From assembly GCA_020849665.1 (NCBI GenBank), contig JADLFX010000074.1, positions 42,799 to 106,798 of the forward strand: a DNA stretch of 64,000 bases, written 5' to 3'. Every line of letters begins with the position of its first letter. Positions within the stretch are counted from its first letter, which is position 1. Positions 37,061 to 45,800 of the stretch are shown one piece after another. The stretch comes from Planctomycetota bacterium (GTDB lineage: Bacteria > Planctomycetota > UBA1135 > UBA2386). The translations under genes and the position numbers were made by a program. Below the pieces are notes generated by a model, which was not told the DNA's origin, searched no databases, and saw only the letters and a program-made list of their open reading frames with translations.

Positions 37061-38122
37061 ATGCCCAAGTTCGCACGTGCTTCCGCAGTCGTGGCTCTCG
37101 GTGGCCTGCTCGCCGCCCAGGGCTTCGTCTCTCCCCGGGCCAACGCCGGCACCGAGGGCAACTCCGCGTCCGCCTATCCGTTCGGCCACGACGACATGCG
37201 CTGGCAGGAGGTCCACGCCGATCCGCGCGGCACGCCCCTGGCCATCACCCGGCTGGCCTGGAGGCGCGACTGCGAGACGGCCACGGGCACGACCTACGGG
37301 CCGCGCACCTTCGACCTGGAGTTCTTCGCCGGTGGCGGATCGCTCGCGTCCTTCGGCACGGCCTTCGCGAGCAACTACGACGCGACCACGCCCTCGACCC
37401 GGGTGATGGCGCGCCGCACGCTGAACCTGCCCGACCTGAACCCGCTGCCGGCCACGCCGCCCGCGCCGTTCACGGTGGTGCTGCCCTTCGACGCGCCCTA
37501 TCCCCACCTCGGCACCCGGGACCTGGTGATCGAGGCGATCACGTGGGGCAACAGCGCGGGGCCGGGCTATCAGCTCATCCCCCTGGACCATGTCTCGCCC
37601 GTGCAGTCCATGCCCGGCAGCTCGGCGATCGTGGGCACGGGCTGCTTCACCGGCGCCAGCGCCACGTCGCCCATGGCCCTCGCGGTCAGCTCGTCGGTGA
37701 ACGCGAGCCGGACGCTCACCTCGACGTGGTCGGTGCTCCGTGCCCCGCCCAACGCCACCGGCAACCTGCTCCTGATCGGGCTCACCAACCCGGGGGTGCA
37801 GGTCCCCGGCCTGTGCACGGCGCTGCACAGCGATGCGCTGGTCCTCCTGCCCGGGCCCGGCGCGAGCAGCACCGGCAATTGGACCGTCGCGAACGTCACG
37901 TTCCCGATGAGCCAGGCCATGCTGGGCGCGAAGCTTCACGCCCAGGCGGCCTCGCCGGATGCCAGCAAGACCATCCCCGTGGCGCTCTCCAACGGCCGCG
38001 AGTGGACCCTTCCGGCGGCGTTCCCGGCGCCGGTGGCGGTGAAGCGGACCCTCACGTGGAACCGCGCCGCGATCACGGGCAGCGCGGTCCAGGAACTCGG
38101 CGGAGTGATCCAGATCCTCTGA
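37061..38122 (+). CDS. Secreted beta-rich protein, 353 aa
   Basis: A signal peptide (about 1-29, ending in Arg-Ala-Asn-Ala-Gly) leads a mature protein rich in Thr, Ser, Gly and short hydrophobic strands. A central GTGCFTGAS block and a late paired strand region resemble the secreted protein at 23040-24098, with similar length and layout, so these are probably paralogues. It ends in Val-Ile-Gln-Ile-Leu, like the 388-residue pair at 1510-4616. No enzymatic motif or sorting tail is present. It stands alone, 80 bases downstream of the dehydrogenase pair, with a promoter I cannot identify. Confidence 0.78.
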   Translation: MPKFARASAVVALGGLLAAQGFVSPRANAGTEGNSASAYPFGHDDMRWQEVHADPRGTPLAITRLAWRRDCETATGTTYGPRTFDLEFFAGGGSLASFGTAFASNYDATTPSTRVMARRTLNLPDLNPLPATPPAPFTVVLPFDAPYPHLGTRDLVIEAITWGNSAGPGYQLIPLDHVSPVQSMPGSSAIVGTGCFTGASATSPMALAVSSSVNASRTLTSTWSVLRAPPNATGNLLLIGLTNPGVQVPGLCTALHSDALVLLPGPGASSTGNWTVANVTFPMSQAMLGAKLHAQAASPDASKTIPVALSNGREWTLPAAFPAPVAVKRTLTWNRAAITGSAVQELGGVIQIL

Positions 38123-38315
38123 CCCAGACGCAGAGGCGTGGACGAGGACGGGGCGCGGCCCGAGGGCGCATGCGCGGCCACGCACCGCGCCAGCGGGTGG
38201 CGCTGGACCGGGGTGGCCAGCGCGCGCGCGTCGCCGCGCACGGACGCCGCTCGAAGCGGTCGGGGCCCGCCTCGCGTCCTGCCCCGTGTGCGTCCGCGTG
38301 GCGGTCTGCGCGGAT

Positions 38316-38362
38316 CCCGGCACAGAACCATGGCATTCCGGACTCCCGTGCCGGGAAATGCC
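38316..38362 (+). promoter_or_regulatory. Two mutually exclusive hairpins in the deoA leader
   Basis: An 8-bp perfect stem, CCCGGCAC with GTGCCGGG (38316-38323 and 38348-38355), competes with a second stem in which GGCATTCC (38332-38339) pairs with GGAAATGCC (38354-38362, one bulged A). They share bases, so only one can form at a time. The second ends 23 bases before the deoA ATG. Such competing stems could serve attenuation or ligand sensing, or be chance in GC-rich DNA. No known riboswitch class is recognised. Confidence 0.35.
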
Positions 38363-38385
38363 CCGGACCGACCGGCGGCCACCCC

Positions 38386-39693
38386 ATGCGCACCCATCCA
38401 GCCCTCCTGATCCAGAAGAAGCGTGACGGCGGATCCCTCTCCGAGACCGAGATCCTCGATCTGGTCTCCGGGGTCGTGGACGGTTCGTTGGGCGACGCCC
38501 AGCTGGGCGCCTGGCTCATGGCGGTCTGCTGCCGTGGGATGGACGTGCACGAGACGCGCACGCTCACGCTGGCCATGCGCGACTCCGGCCGGGTCCTCGA
38601 CCTCTCGAGCATCCCGGGACGCAAGATCGACAAGCACTCCACGGGAGGTGTCGGGGACAAGGTCTCCCTCCTCCTGGCGCCACTCGTGGCCGCCTGTGGC
38701 GTCCCGGTGCCGATGATCTCGGGGCGCGGGCTCGGCCACACCGGCGGCACGATCGACAAGCTCCAGGCGATCCCGGGCTATCGCACCGACCTGGATCCCG
38801 GCGAGTTCGTCGACGTGCTGCGCGAGTGCGGCTACGTGATGGCCGGCGCCAGCGCCGCGATCGCGCCCGCGGACCGGCGCATGTACGCGGTGCGTGACGT
38901 GTCCGGCACCGTGGAGAGCGTGCCGTTGATCACCGCGTCGATCCTGGCCAAGAAACTCGCGGAGGGGATCGATGGCCTGGTCATGGACGTGAAGGTGGGG
39001 CGCGCGGCGTTCCTGCCTGCCCGCCGTGCGGCGCAGGTCCTCGCGCGCAGCCTGGTGCAGGTGGGCCGGGCCGCCGGCACCAGGGTCGTCGCCCTGCTGA
39101 CCGACATGGACACGCCGCTGGGGCGCGCCGCGGGCAACGCCCTGGAGGTGGCGGAGGTCCTCGACTGTCTGGACGGCAAGGGTCCCGCGGACGTCGTCGA
39201 GCTCACGCTCGAGCTCGGCGCGGAGATGCTGCGCCTCGCGGGTCGGGCCCGCACGCTCGCAGCCGGACGCAAGCTTCTGGCCGCGGCGCTCGCCGAGGGT
39301 CGTGCGCGGGCCTGCTTCGCCCGCAACGTGGCGCGGCAGGGCGGCGACCCCCGGATCCTGGACGAGCGCGCGCGCCTGGGAGCCGCCCCGGTGCAGCTCG
39401 TGGTGGGTGGCCGCCGCAGAGGCTTCGTCACCGACATCGATCCCCGTGTCATCGGCGAACTCGTGCGCGACCTGGGCGGCGGCCGCCGCCAGCCCGCGGA
39501 TCCGATCGACTCCACGGTGGGGATCGTCCTGGCCCGCAAGGTGGGGGAGCCGGTGGCCAAGGGCGACCCACTCGCGGTGGTGCATGCCCGTGACCATGAG
39601 AGCGCGACGCTGGCCGCGGAGCGCCTCACCGCCGCGATCCGCATCGGGCCGCGCCGCCCCGGCCGGCGGCGGCTGGTCTTGGGCCGGGTCTAG
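38386..39693 (+). CDS. deoA: Thymidine/pyrimidine-nucleoside phosphorylase
   Basis: A 435-residue protein of the thymidine phosphorylase family. The signature KIDKHSTGGVGDKVSL, the phosphate-binding glycine region ISGRGLGHTGGTIDKL and the ALKKLAEG-like ILAKKLAEG with the catalytic lysine are all present. It phosphorolyses thymidine and deoxyuridine (and possibly uridine, as Pdp) to the base and deoxyribose-1-phosphate. With cdd, deoC, nupC and punA in the window it forms a salvage route. It is monocistronic here, with 263 bases upstream. The C-terminal 20 residues are basic and atypical. Confidence 0.9.
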   Translation: MRTHPALLIQKKRDGGSLSETEILDLVSGVVDGSLGDAQLGAWLMAVCCRGMDVHETRTLTLAMRDSGRVLDLSSIPGRKIDKHSTGGVGDKVSLLLAPLVAACGVPVPMISGRGLGHTGGTIDKLQAIPGYRTDLDPGEFVDVLRECGYVMAGASAAIAPADRRMYAVRDVSGTVESVPLITASILAKKLAEGIDGLVMDVKVGRAAFLPARRAAQVLARSLVQVGRAAGTRVVALLTDMDTPLGRAAGNALEVAEVLDCLDGKGPADVVELTLELGAEMLRLAGRARTLAAGRKLLAAALAEGRARACFARNVARQGGDPRILDERARLGAAPVQLVVGGRRRGFVTDIDPRVIGELVRDLGGGRRQPADPIDSTVGIVLARKVGEPVAKGDPLAVVHARDHESATLAAERLTAAIRIGPRRPGRRRLVLGRV

Positions 39694-39856
39694 GCCGGTG
39701 GCCCGACCGGGGCGTTGGCCTGCCCCTTTCGCGAGTGATCGGGCCCTGGGCGTTCCGCCGCGCACGGCCACCGCAATCCGGCCTGGTACAGCGCCGTTGC
39801 AGTCCTTGGCAGCGCCGACGGCCCCGGCGCCGGACCCAGTTGCGAATAAATACTTT

Positions 39857-39885
39857 TTGAGATCAAGTCCTGATCGTCATACATC
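39857..39885 (+). promoter_or_regulatory. Sigma-70-type promoter and palindrome before the Fur-family gene
   Basis: TTGAGA (39857-39862) and TACATC (39880-39885) are separated by 17 bases, a good -35 and a weak -10. In the spacer lies the palindrome GATCA-AGTCC-TGATC (39861-39875), placed to block polymerase, which suggests self-repression by the following Fur-family regulator. This short stretch is also markedly AT-rich for the window. The predicted start falls at about the first ATG (39892), so translation may be leaderless or begin at the ATG at 39922. Confidence 0.5.
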
Positions 39886-39891
39886 CTTCCC

Positions 39892-40362
39892 ATGCGTTGC
39901 AGCGCGAGCCGCCTCGATCCGATGACCGCCGCCGCCGAGCGGATCGCGGCCCAGGGCATCCCTCTCACCGTCCAGCGCCGCATGGTCCTCGCCGCGGCCC
40001 TGGGCCGCGACGACCACCCCACGGCCGACGAACTGCACGCCGAGGTCGCCGGGGTCGTGCCCGGCATAGCGCGTGGGACCGTGTACCGCACGCTCGACAC
40101 GCTGGTCGACCTGGGCCTCCTGGTGCGGGTGCACCATCCCGGCTCGGCGGCGCGCTACGACGCCCGGCTGGAGCGTCACCACCATCTGGTCTGCGAGGCC
40201 TGTGGCGCGATCCGGGATCTCGAGGACCGGCGGCTCGACCGGCTCGCGCTCCCGGACACCCGGAAGCACGGCTTCCGGATCACGGACTTCTCCGTGCACT
40301 TCCGCGGCCTCTGCCGGGGCTGCGCGCGAAGCGCAGGCCGTAGTGCCCATTCCTCTTCCTGA
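39892..40362 (+). CDS. Fur/PerR-family metalloregulator
   Basis: A 156-residue regulator (146 if the ATG at 39922 is used). The winged-helix recognition helix is in GIARGTVYRTLDTL (58-71). The regulatory site has RHHHLVCEACG, and the two structural zinc pairs Cys101-x2-Cys104 and Cys141-x2-Cys144 are present. The gene lies 32 bases ahead of dps, and a palindrome overlaps its promoter, so it probably represses both in response to iron or peroxide. PerR is favoured over Fur because of the dps context, but this cannot be settled from sequence alone. Confidence 0.85.
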   Translation: MRCSASRLDPMTAAAERIAAQGIPLTVQRRMVLAAALGRDDHPTADELHAEVAGVVPGIARGTVYRTLDTLVDLGLLVRVHHPGSAARYDARLERHHHLVCEACGAIRDLEDRRLDRLALPDTRKHGFRITDFSVHFRGLCRGCARSAGRSAHSSS

Positions 40363-40394
40363 ACGGTAGAACTCGATTCCAAGGAGAACCCCAC

Positions 40395-40835
40395 ATGTCC
40401 AAGCCCGAAGTCCTCGGCGCGCTCAACCAGCTGCTCGCCGACCACCAGGTCCTGTACCAGAAGCTGCGCGGCTTCCACTGGAACGTGCAGGGCCAGCTCT
40501 TCTTCACACTGCACGGCAAGTTCGAGGAGCTCTACGACGAGATGGCCGAGCGCGTGGACGCGCTCGCCGAGCGGATCGTGACCCTGGGTGGCAAGCCGCT
40601 GGCCACCCTGAAGGCCCAGCTCGAGAAGGCGCGCCTCAGCGAGGACGCGGGCACCTATGCGGCGCCAGACATGGTGCGGCACGTCGTGGCCGACCTCGAG
40701 AAGGTCGATCAGTGGCTGCGCAGCGTCGCCGCGATGGCCAGCGAGGCCCAGGACCCCGCCACCGCGAACCTCCTGGAGGGATTCGCCGACGGCCAGGAGA
40801 AGACCGTCTGGATGCTCAAGGCATTCCTGCGCTGA
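40395..40835 (+). CDS. dps: Dps-type ferritin (DNA-binding mini-ferritin)
   Basis: A 146-residue Dps protein. The intersubunit ferroxidase ligands are seen with the exact spacing of the Listeria protein: His28 (GFHWNVQG), His40, Asp55 and Glu59 (DALAER). It stores iron and uses peroxide to oxidise it, protecting DNA in a dodecamer. A strong AAGGAG ribosome-binding site (40381-40386) sits eight bases before the ATG. It follows the Fur/PerR-family gene by 32 bases, so the two form an oxidative-stress operon. Confidence 0.93.
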   Translation: MSKPEVLGALNQLLADHQVLYQKLRGFHWNVQGQLFFTLHGKFEELYDEMAERVDALAERIVTLGGKPLATLKAQLEKARLSEDAGTYAAPDMVRHVVADLEKVDQWLRSVAAMASEAQDPATANLLEGFADGQEKTVWMLKAFLR

Positions 40836-40855
40836 TCGGGCCTGCGCTCGCACCG

Positions 40856-40886
40856 GGCAGGAGCGGGCTTCGGGGCCCGCCCTGCC
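40856..40886 (+). terminator. Long hairpin downstream of dps
   Basis: GGCAGG-A-GCGGGC pairs with GCCCGC-CCTGCC across the loop TTCGGG, a 12-bp stem with one bulged A (40856-40886). It begins 20 bases after the dps stop. No T-run follows, so it is a stability hairpin or factor-assisted terminator, separating dps from the exporter gene at 40904. I checked for a guanidine riboswitch at this place and saw none. Confidence 0.5.
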
Positions 40887-40903
40887 GGCCCTAGGCTGAC
40901 GGA

Positions 40904-41221
40904 ATGCCCTGGCTCCTGCTCTTCCTGGCCGGCCTCTTCGAGGTCGCCTGGGCGATCGGTCTCAAGTACACGGAAGGGTTCACCCGGCTCTGGCCGAGCG
41001 TGGGCACGGTCGCCGCCCTGGCCGTGAGCATGGTGCTGCTCGCCCTCGCCGCCCGCACCCTCCCGATCGGCACGGCCTATGCGGTGTGGGTCGGGATCGG
41101 CGCGCTGGGCGCGGCGGTGCTGGGCATCGTGCTCTTCGGGGAGTCGCGCGAGCCCGCCCGGCTGGCGTTCCTGGCCCTCCTCGTGGTCTCGATCGTCGGC
41201 CTGAAGCTCACGCACCGCTGA
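40904..41221 (+). CDS. sugE: Small multidrug resistance family exporter (guanidinium-exporter type)
   Basis: A 105-residue protein with four transmembrane helices. Glu13 in [22 protein letters not shown] is the key SMR residue, and the GLKYTxGFxRLxPS form is that of SugE/Gdx rather than EmrE. Members export guanidinium in exchange for protons, and some also move quaternary ammonium compounds. The gene is 68 bases after dps behind a hairpin, with no guanidine riboswitch recognised. It probably acts as a homodimer in the inner membrane. Confidence 0.88.
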   Translation: MPWLLLFLAGLFEVAWAIGLKYTEGFTRLWPSVGTVAALAVSMVLLALAARTLPIGTAYAVWVGIGALGAAVLGIVLFGESREPARLAFLALLVVSIVGLKLTHR

Positions 41222-41332
41222 GGGGCGCCGCGCCCCTCGCGCGCCGGCGCGCCGGGAAGCGTGCGCGCCGGCGTTGCGCGTGCCGGCGGCGCCGGCATGA
41301 TCCGGATTCCGCCACGGGCGTTGGGAGACTCG

Positions 41333-42574
41333 ATGCGCATCCTGCACACCTCGGACTGGCATCTGGGGCACCGCCTCCACGACATGGGGCGCGAGTACGA
41401 GCACCAGTGCTTCCTGGACTGGCTGATCGACACCGTCCGCGGACACGGGGTCGACGCACTGCTGATTGCCGGCGACGTGTTCGACACGGCCAACCCCGAC
41501 GCCCGCGCCCTGCAGGCGTTCTATCGCTTCCTGGCCGAGGTGCGCGCGGCACGGGCGGGGATGCAGGTGGTGGTGGTGGCCGGCAACCACGACGGCGGCG
41601 CGCGCCTCGAGGCGCCGCGCGATCTCCTTGGGGCGCTGGGCGTCCACGTCGTCGGCAGCCTGCCGCGCGACGCGTCCGGCGCCCCGGACCTGCCCCGCCT
41701 GCTCGTGCCGCTGCACGACGCGTCGGGCGTGCCCGCGGCCCTGGTGGTGGCCCTGCCCTTCCTGCGCTCCGCGGACCTCCGCGTCCGCGACGACGGCAAC
41801 GGCGACGCCCGGCTCGCCGCGGTGCGGGACCTGCACGCCAGCCTCTTCGCCGCGGCCCGCGAACGCGCGGGCGGACGGGCCCTGATCGCGATGGGGCACG
41901 CGCACGTGCGGGGCGGCCGGATCTCCGAGGCGAGCGAGCGGCGGATCGTGATCGGGGACGCCGAAGCCTGGCCGGCGGAGCTCTTCCCCGACGACCTGGC
42001 CTACGTGGCGCTGGGACACCTGCACCTCGCGCAGGCCGTGGCGGGGCGGGAGCACGTGCGCTACTGCGGCGCGCCGCTGCCGCTCTCCATGGGCGAGGCC
42101 GGCTACCCGCACCAGGTGGTCCTGGTCGAGGTCGCGGGGAATCGGGCGGCGCGGATCGGCGCCCTGCCGGTGCCGCGCGCCGTCGAGTTCGTGCGCGTGC
42201 CGGAGCGCGGCGCGCTGGCGATCGAGGCGGCGCTGGCGGCGCTGCGCGCGCTGCCGGCGCGTGCGGCCCTGCCCGAGGCACGGCGCGCGTTCCTGGAGGT
42301 GTGCGTGGCCCTCGACGGGCCCGAGCCCGACCTGCATCGGCGCGTGGCCGAGGCCCTGGCCGATCGCGCGCCGCGGTTGGCGCGGCTCGTCGTCGAACGG
42401 CCCGCCGGCGGCGAGAGCGACGCCGGAGTCGGGGCCGACGAGCTGGCCGATCTGGATCCCGACCTGGTGTTCGCGACCCTGCACGAGCGGGTGCACGGCA
42501 CGCCGCCCGCGGAGCCGCTCCGGGCGGCGTTCCGCGCGCTGCGGCGCGAAGTCGAGGCGGAGGCCGGGGCATGA
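41333..42574 (+). CDS. sbcD: Exonuclease subunit SbcD (Mre11 family)
   Basis: A 413-residue metallophosphoesterase. Active-site motifs are in order: SDWHLG (first Asp and His), GDVFD, GNHD, GHAH and GHLH. It pairs with SbcC to cleave hairpins and DNA ends during repair and replication restart. Its stop overlaps the sbcC start (ATGA), so the two are coupled. The ATG at 41333 is chosen because RILHTSDWHLG follows directly. Confidence 0.94.
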   Translation: MRILHTSDWHLGHRLHDMGREYEHQCFLDWLIDTVRGHGVDALLIAGDVFDTANPDARALQAFYRFLAEVRAARAGMQVVVVAGNHDGGARLEAPRDLLGALGVHVVGSLPRDASGAPDLPRLLVPLHDASGVPAALVVALPFLRSADLRVRDDGNGDARLAAVRDLHASLFAAARERAGGRALIAMGHAHVRGGRISEASERRIVIGDAEAWPAELFPDDLAYVALGHLHLAQAVAGREHVRYCGAPLPLSMGEAGYPHQVVLVEVAGNRAARIGALPVPRAVEFVRVPERGALAIEAALAALRALPARAALPEARRAFLEVCVALDGPEPDLHRRVAEALADRAPRLARLVVERPAGGESDAGVGADELADLDPDLVFATLHERVHGTPPAEPLRAAFRALRREVEAEAGA

Positions 42575-45500
42575 AGATCCTCGCCGTCCGCGGCAGCAAT
42601 CTCGCGAGCCTCGAGGGCTCGTTCGCGGTCGCGTTCGATCAGCCCCCCCTGCGCGACGCCGGCCTGATCGCGGTCGCGGGCGACACCGGGGCGGGCAAGA
42701 CCACGCTCCTGGACGCGATCAGCCTCGCGTTCTATGCCACCACGCCGCGGCTGCACGGTGCCTCCGCCACGCTCCGGGTCGGCGACCCGGCGGAGGCGGA
42801 GGAGCAGCGGCTGGGCGCGAACGACCCCCGCCAGATCCTGCGCCGTGGCGCGGGCGACGGGTTCGCGGAGGTCGACTTCGTGGGCGCGGACGGCCGCCGC
42901 TACGCCGCGCGCTGGTCGGTGCGCCGGGCCCGGGGCCGTGCCGGCGGACGCGTGCAGCCGGACGAACTCTCTCTCGCGCTGCTGGGCGGCGAGGTGCTGG
43001 CCCAGGGCAACAAGCGCGAGACGCTCGCGGCGATCGAGCAGGCGGTGGGGCTCACGTTCGATCAGTTCCGTCGCGCGGTGCTCCTGGCGCAGGGCGAGTT
43101 CGACCGCTTCCTGCGTGCCCCGGCCAACGACCGGGCGCGCCTGCTCGAGGCGATCACCGGCGCGGACCTCTACACGCGCCTCTCGATAAGGGCCTACACC
43201 AAGGCCAGGGAGCGCCAGGAGGGGCTGGCGCAGCTGCGTGCGGAGCACGACCGGATCGCGCTCCTGGATCCGGAGGCCCGCACCGCCCTGGCCACGGCGA
43301 TCGCGGCGGAGGCGGAGGTCCGCTCACGGTGCCGCGCACGGCTCGAGTCCCTGCAGGCGGCCGGACTCTGGTGGGCGAACGAGGCGCGGCTGGCGGAGCA
43401 GGTGCGGCGGGCGGAGGCCGAGGCCGACGCCGCCGCGCACCAGGCAGAGGACGAGCCCGCGGCGCGCGCGCAGCTGGCCCGGGTCCAGGCGGCGGACGGC
43501 CTGCGGATGCTCCACCGGGAGGCTGCCGTCGCGGCGGGCGAGGCGGGGATCCCGATCACCGACGAAGGCTTGCGCGGCGTGCAGGAGTGGCTGGCCGCAC
43601 ACGCGGAGCTGGCGCCGATCGCGACCCGATGGCCGCGTGCCGCCGAAGCCCTCCGCCGCTGCGCGGAGCTGGGCGCCGAGCATGCCGCACTTCCGGCGCG
43701 CGAGCCCTTGTTGCGGCGGGCGGCGGAGGCGCGTGACGCAGCGGCGCGCGCACGGCAGGCGTGTGCCGAGGCCGCCGACGCGTGGCAGGCGGCCGGCGCG
43801 GCGCAGGAAACGGCACGGCTCGCGAGCGAAGCCGAGCCCGAGCACGTGCGCCGGGCAGCCCTGGAGGCAGCGAAGTCCCGGCTCGAGACGGCGCGTTCCC
43901 TCCGCGACCTGCACGGGCGCGTGCTGGAGGAGGAGGCCGAATGGTCGGCGCGCCGCCAGGAGGCCGCCGAGGTGGAGCGCGCGCGGGCCGAGGCCCAGGC
44001 GCGGTGGAAGGCGGCGGAGCGAGCGGCCCAGGACGCGGCCGGGGAGGCCGCGGAGGCCCAGCGGGCGCTGCGCCTCGCCCAGGCCAGCCTCGATCTCGCC
44101 GCGCACCGCGCCGGGTTGGTGCCCGGGGAGCCGTGTCCGCTCTGTGGCGCGCGGGAGCACCCGCTCGCCGGCGCGGCCCTGCCGGCAGACGCATCCGTGG
44201 CGTCGTGGACCATGCGCCTGGCAGCGGCGCAGCAGCGGGTCGGCCAGTGGCGCGAGGAGGCCGGTACCGCGCGCGGGATCGAGGACCAGTGCCGCCAGCG
44301 GCTCGCCGCCCTGCGCCTGCGGATCGAGGAGCTCGGCCGGGTCGTCGCGGCCCGGCGCGTCGCGCTGGCCGAGAGCGCCGCCGGACTCCAGGTGGACGCG
44401 GCGGCCGAGGACGCGGCGCCGCTCCTCGAGGCCTGCGAGCGGGACTCGAGCCGGGCGCATGCCGAGGCCGCTGCCGCGCACGCACGGGCGGTGGAGCTGG
44501 TGCGCGCACTCGAGGCCGCCGCGGCGCGTGTCGCGGGCGCGGCGGCGACCATGGCCGCGCGGGAACGCGACCGAGCCGGGCTCGAGGCCGGACTCGCCGG
44601 CATCGAACAGGAAGTGGCGCGGCGTGACCGTGACGAGCAGCACCTGGTGCGGCGGCTGGCCGAGGAGCGGGCCGGCGTGCGGGAGGTCCTGGGCAGCCTT
44701 GCCGATGCCGACGCCACGGCGCTCACCGCGCTCGCGGGCGTCCCCGTGGCCCGGCCGGCCGGATCGCCGGACGGCGGCTCGCTCCTGGAACGCGACCCCG
44801 AGGGACTGGCGGTGGCGGTTCGTGCGGCTGTCGAGCGGTTCGTGCGCCGGCGCGACGCCGCAGTGGCCCTCGGCCGGCTGCGCGACGCGGCCGCGAGCGC
44901 CGGTCTGGTGCTCGACCCCCTGGCCGGACTCCTGCGCTGGGACCGTGCCTGGATCGAGGCGGAGACCAGACGTCTCGCGGGACTGACCGAGCGCGTGGCA
45001 CGGGCCCAGGCCCGCCGCCGCGCGCTGGAAGAGGAACTCGCGCGCCACCAGGGCACCGGCGTGCCCGCGGTGGCCCGCGAGGCCCTGCCTGCCGCGCGTG
45101 CGGCCGCCACGGCGGCGGAGGCCGCGTCGGAAGCACGGCTGCGGGAGCTGGAAGGTCGACGCGCGGCGGACGAGGCGCGCCGCGAGGTGCGCGCGGACCT
45201 GGGCCGACGCCTTGCGCAGGCGGAGGCCGAGGCCGCGGTCTGGCTGCGACTCGCCGAGCTGATCGGCTCGGCCAAGGGCGACCAGTTCCGCCGCTTCGCC
45301 CAGGGGCTGGTGTTCCAGGACCTGCTGCGGCGCGCCAACCGCCATCTGGCCGGGTTCGCCCGGCGGTATGCGCTGCAACGCGTGCCGGGCCACGACCTCG
45401 AGGTGCAGGTCGTGGACCACGACCTCGGCGAGAGCGTGCGCGCGGTGAGCTCGCTCTCCGGGGGCGAGACCTTCCTCGTGTCGCTGGCCCTGGCACTCGC

Positions 45501-45744
45501 CCTGTCGGAACTCACCGCCCGCACCGTGCGCCTCGGATCGCTCTTCCTCGACGAGGGGTTCGGCACGCTCGATCCGGCCACGCTCGACACCGTGCTCGCC
45601 GCACTCGACGCGGTGCAGGCCGCCGGCCGGCAGGTCGTCGCGATCTCGCACGTGGCCGGACTGGCGGAGCGGATCGGCGCGGTGGTCCTGGTGCAGAAGG
45701 TCGCCCCTGGCGCCTCGCGCGTGGCCGTGTGCGGGGCGGGGTGA
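42571..45744 (+). CDS. sbcC: Exonuclease subunit SbcC (Rad50 family ATPase)
   Basis: A 1057-residue SMC-type ATPase. Walker A is GDTGAGKTT near residues 37-45, long Ala/Glu/Arg-rich coiled coils fill the middle, and the zinc-hook motif CPLC is at 522-525, about the midpoint. The signature SLSGGETFLVSLALA and Walker B LFLDEGFGTLD follow at the end. With SbcD it forms the DNA end-processing complex. The coiled coils are unusually alanine- and arginine-rich, as expected from the high GC. Confidence 0.94.
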   Translation: MKILAVRGSNLASLEGSFAVAFDQPPLRDAGLIAVAGDTGAGKTTLLDAISLAFYATTPRLHGASATLRVGDPAEAEEQRLGANDPRQILRRGAGDGFAEVDFVGADGRRYAARWSVRRARGRAGGRVQPDELSLALLGGEVLAQGNKRETLAAIEQAVGLTFDQFRRAVLLAQGEFDRFLRAPANDRARLLEAITGADLYTRLSIRAYTKARERQEGLAQLRAEHDRIALLDPEARTALATAIAAEAEVRSRCRARLESLQAAGLWWANEARLAEQVRRAEAEADAAAHQAEDEPAARAQLARVQAADGLRMLHREAAVAAGEAGIPITDEGLRGVQEWLAAHAELAPIATRWPRAAEALRRCAELGAEHAALPAREPLLRRAAEARDAAARARQACAEAADAWQAAGAAQETARLASEAEPEHVRRAALEAAKSRLETARSLRDLHGRVLEEEAEWSARRQEAAEVERARAEAQARWKAAERAAQDAAGEAAEAQRALRLAQASLDLAAHRAGLVPGEPCPLCGAREHPLAGAALPADASVASWTMRLAAAQQRVGQWREEAGTARGIEDQCRQRLAALRLRIEELGRVVAARRVALAESAAGLQVDAAAEDAAPLLEACERDSSRAHAEAAAAHARAVELVRALEAAAARVAGAAATMAARERDRAGLEAGLAGIEQEVARRDRDEQHLVRRLAEERAGVREVLGSLADADATALTALAGVPVARPAGSPDGGSLLERDPEGLAVAVRAAVERFVRRRDAAVALGRLRDAAASAGLVLDPLAGLLRWDRAWIEAETRRLAGLTERVARAQARRRALEEELARHQGTGVPAVAREALPAARAAATAAEAASEARLRELEGRRAADEARREVRADLGRRLAQAEAEAAVWLRLAELIGSAKGDQFRRFAQGLVFQDLLRRANRHLAGFARRYALQRVPGHDLEVQVVDHDLGESVRAVSSLSGGETFLVSLALALALSELTARTVRLGSLFLDEGFGTLDPATLDTVLAALDAVQAAGRQVVAISHVAGLAERIGAVVLVQKVAPGASRVAVCGAG

Positions 45745-45800
45745 GCGCACGGTCCGATCCCGAGGCTGGCACGGCGCCGCGTTCCGGCGAGGATCCGCGC

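Noticed and set aside
40836..40903. Guanidine riboswitch ahead of the SugE-type exporter
   Set aside because: The 68-base gap is filled mainly by one GC-rich hairpin and lacks the conserved loops of the guanidine classes.
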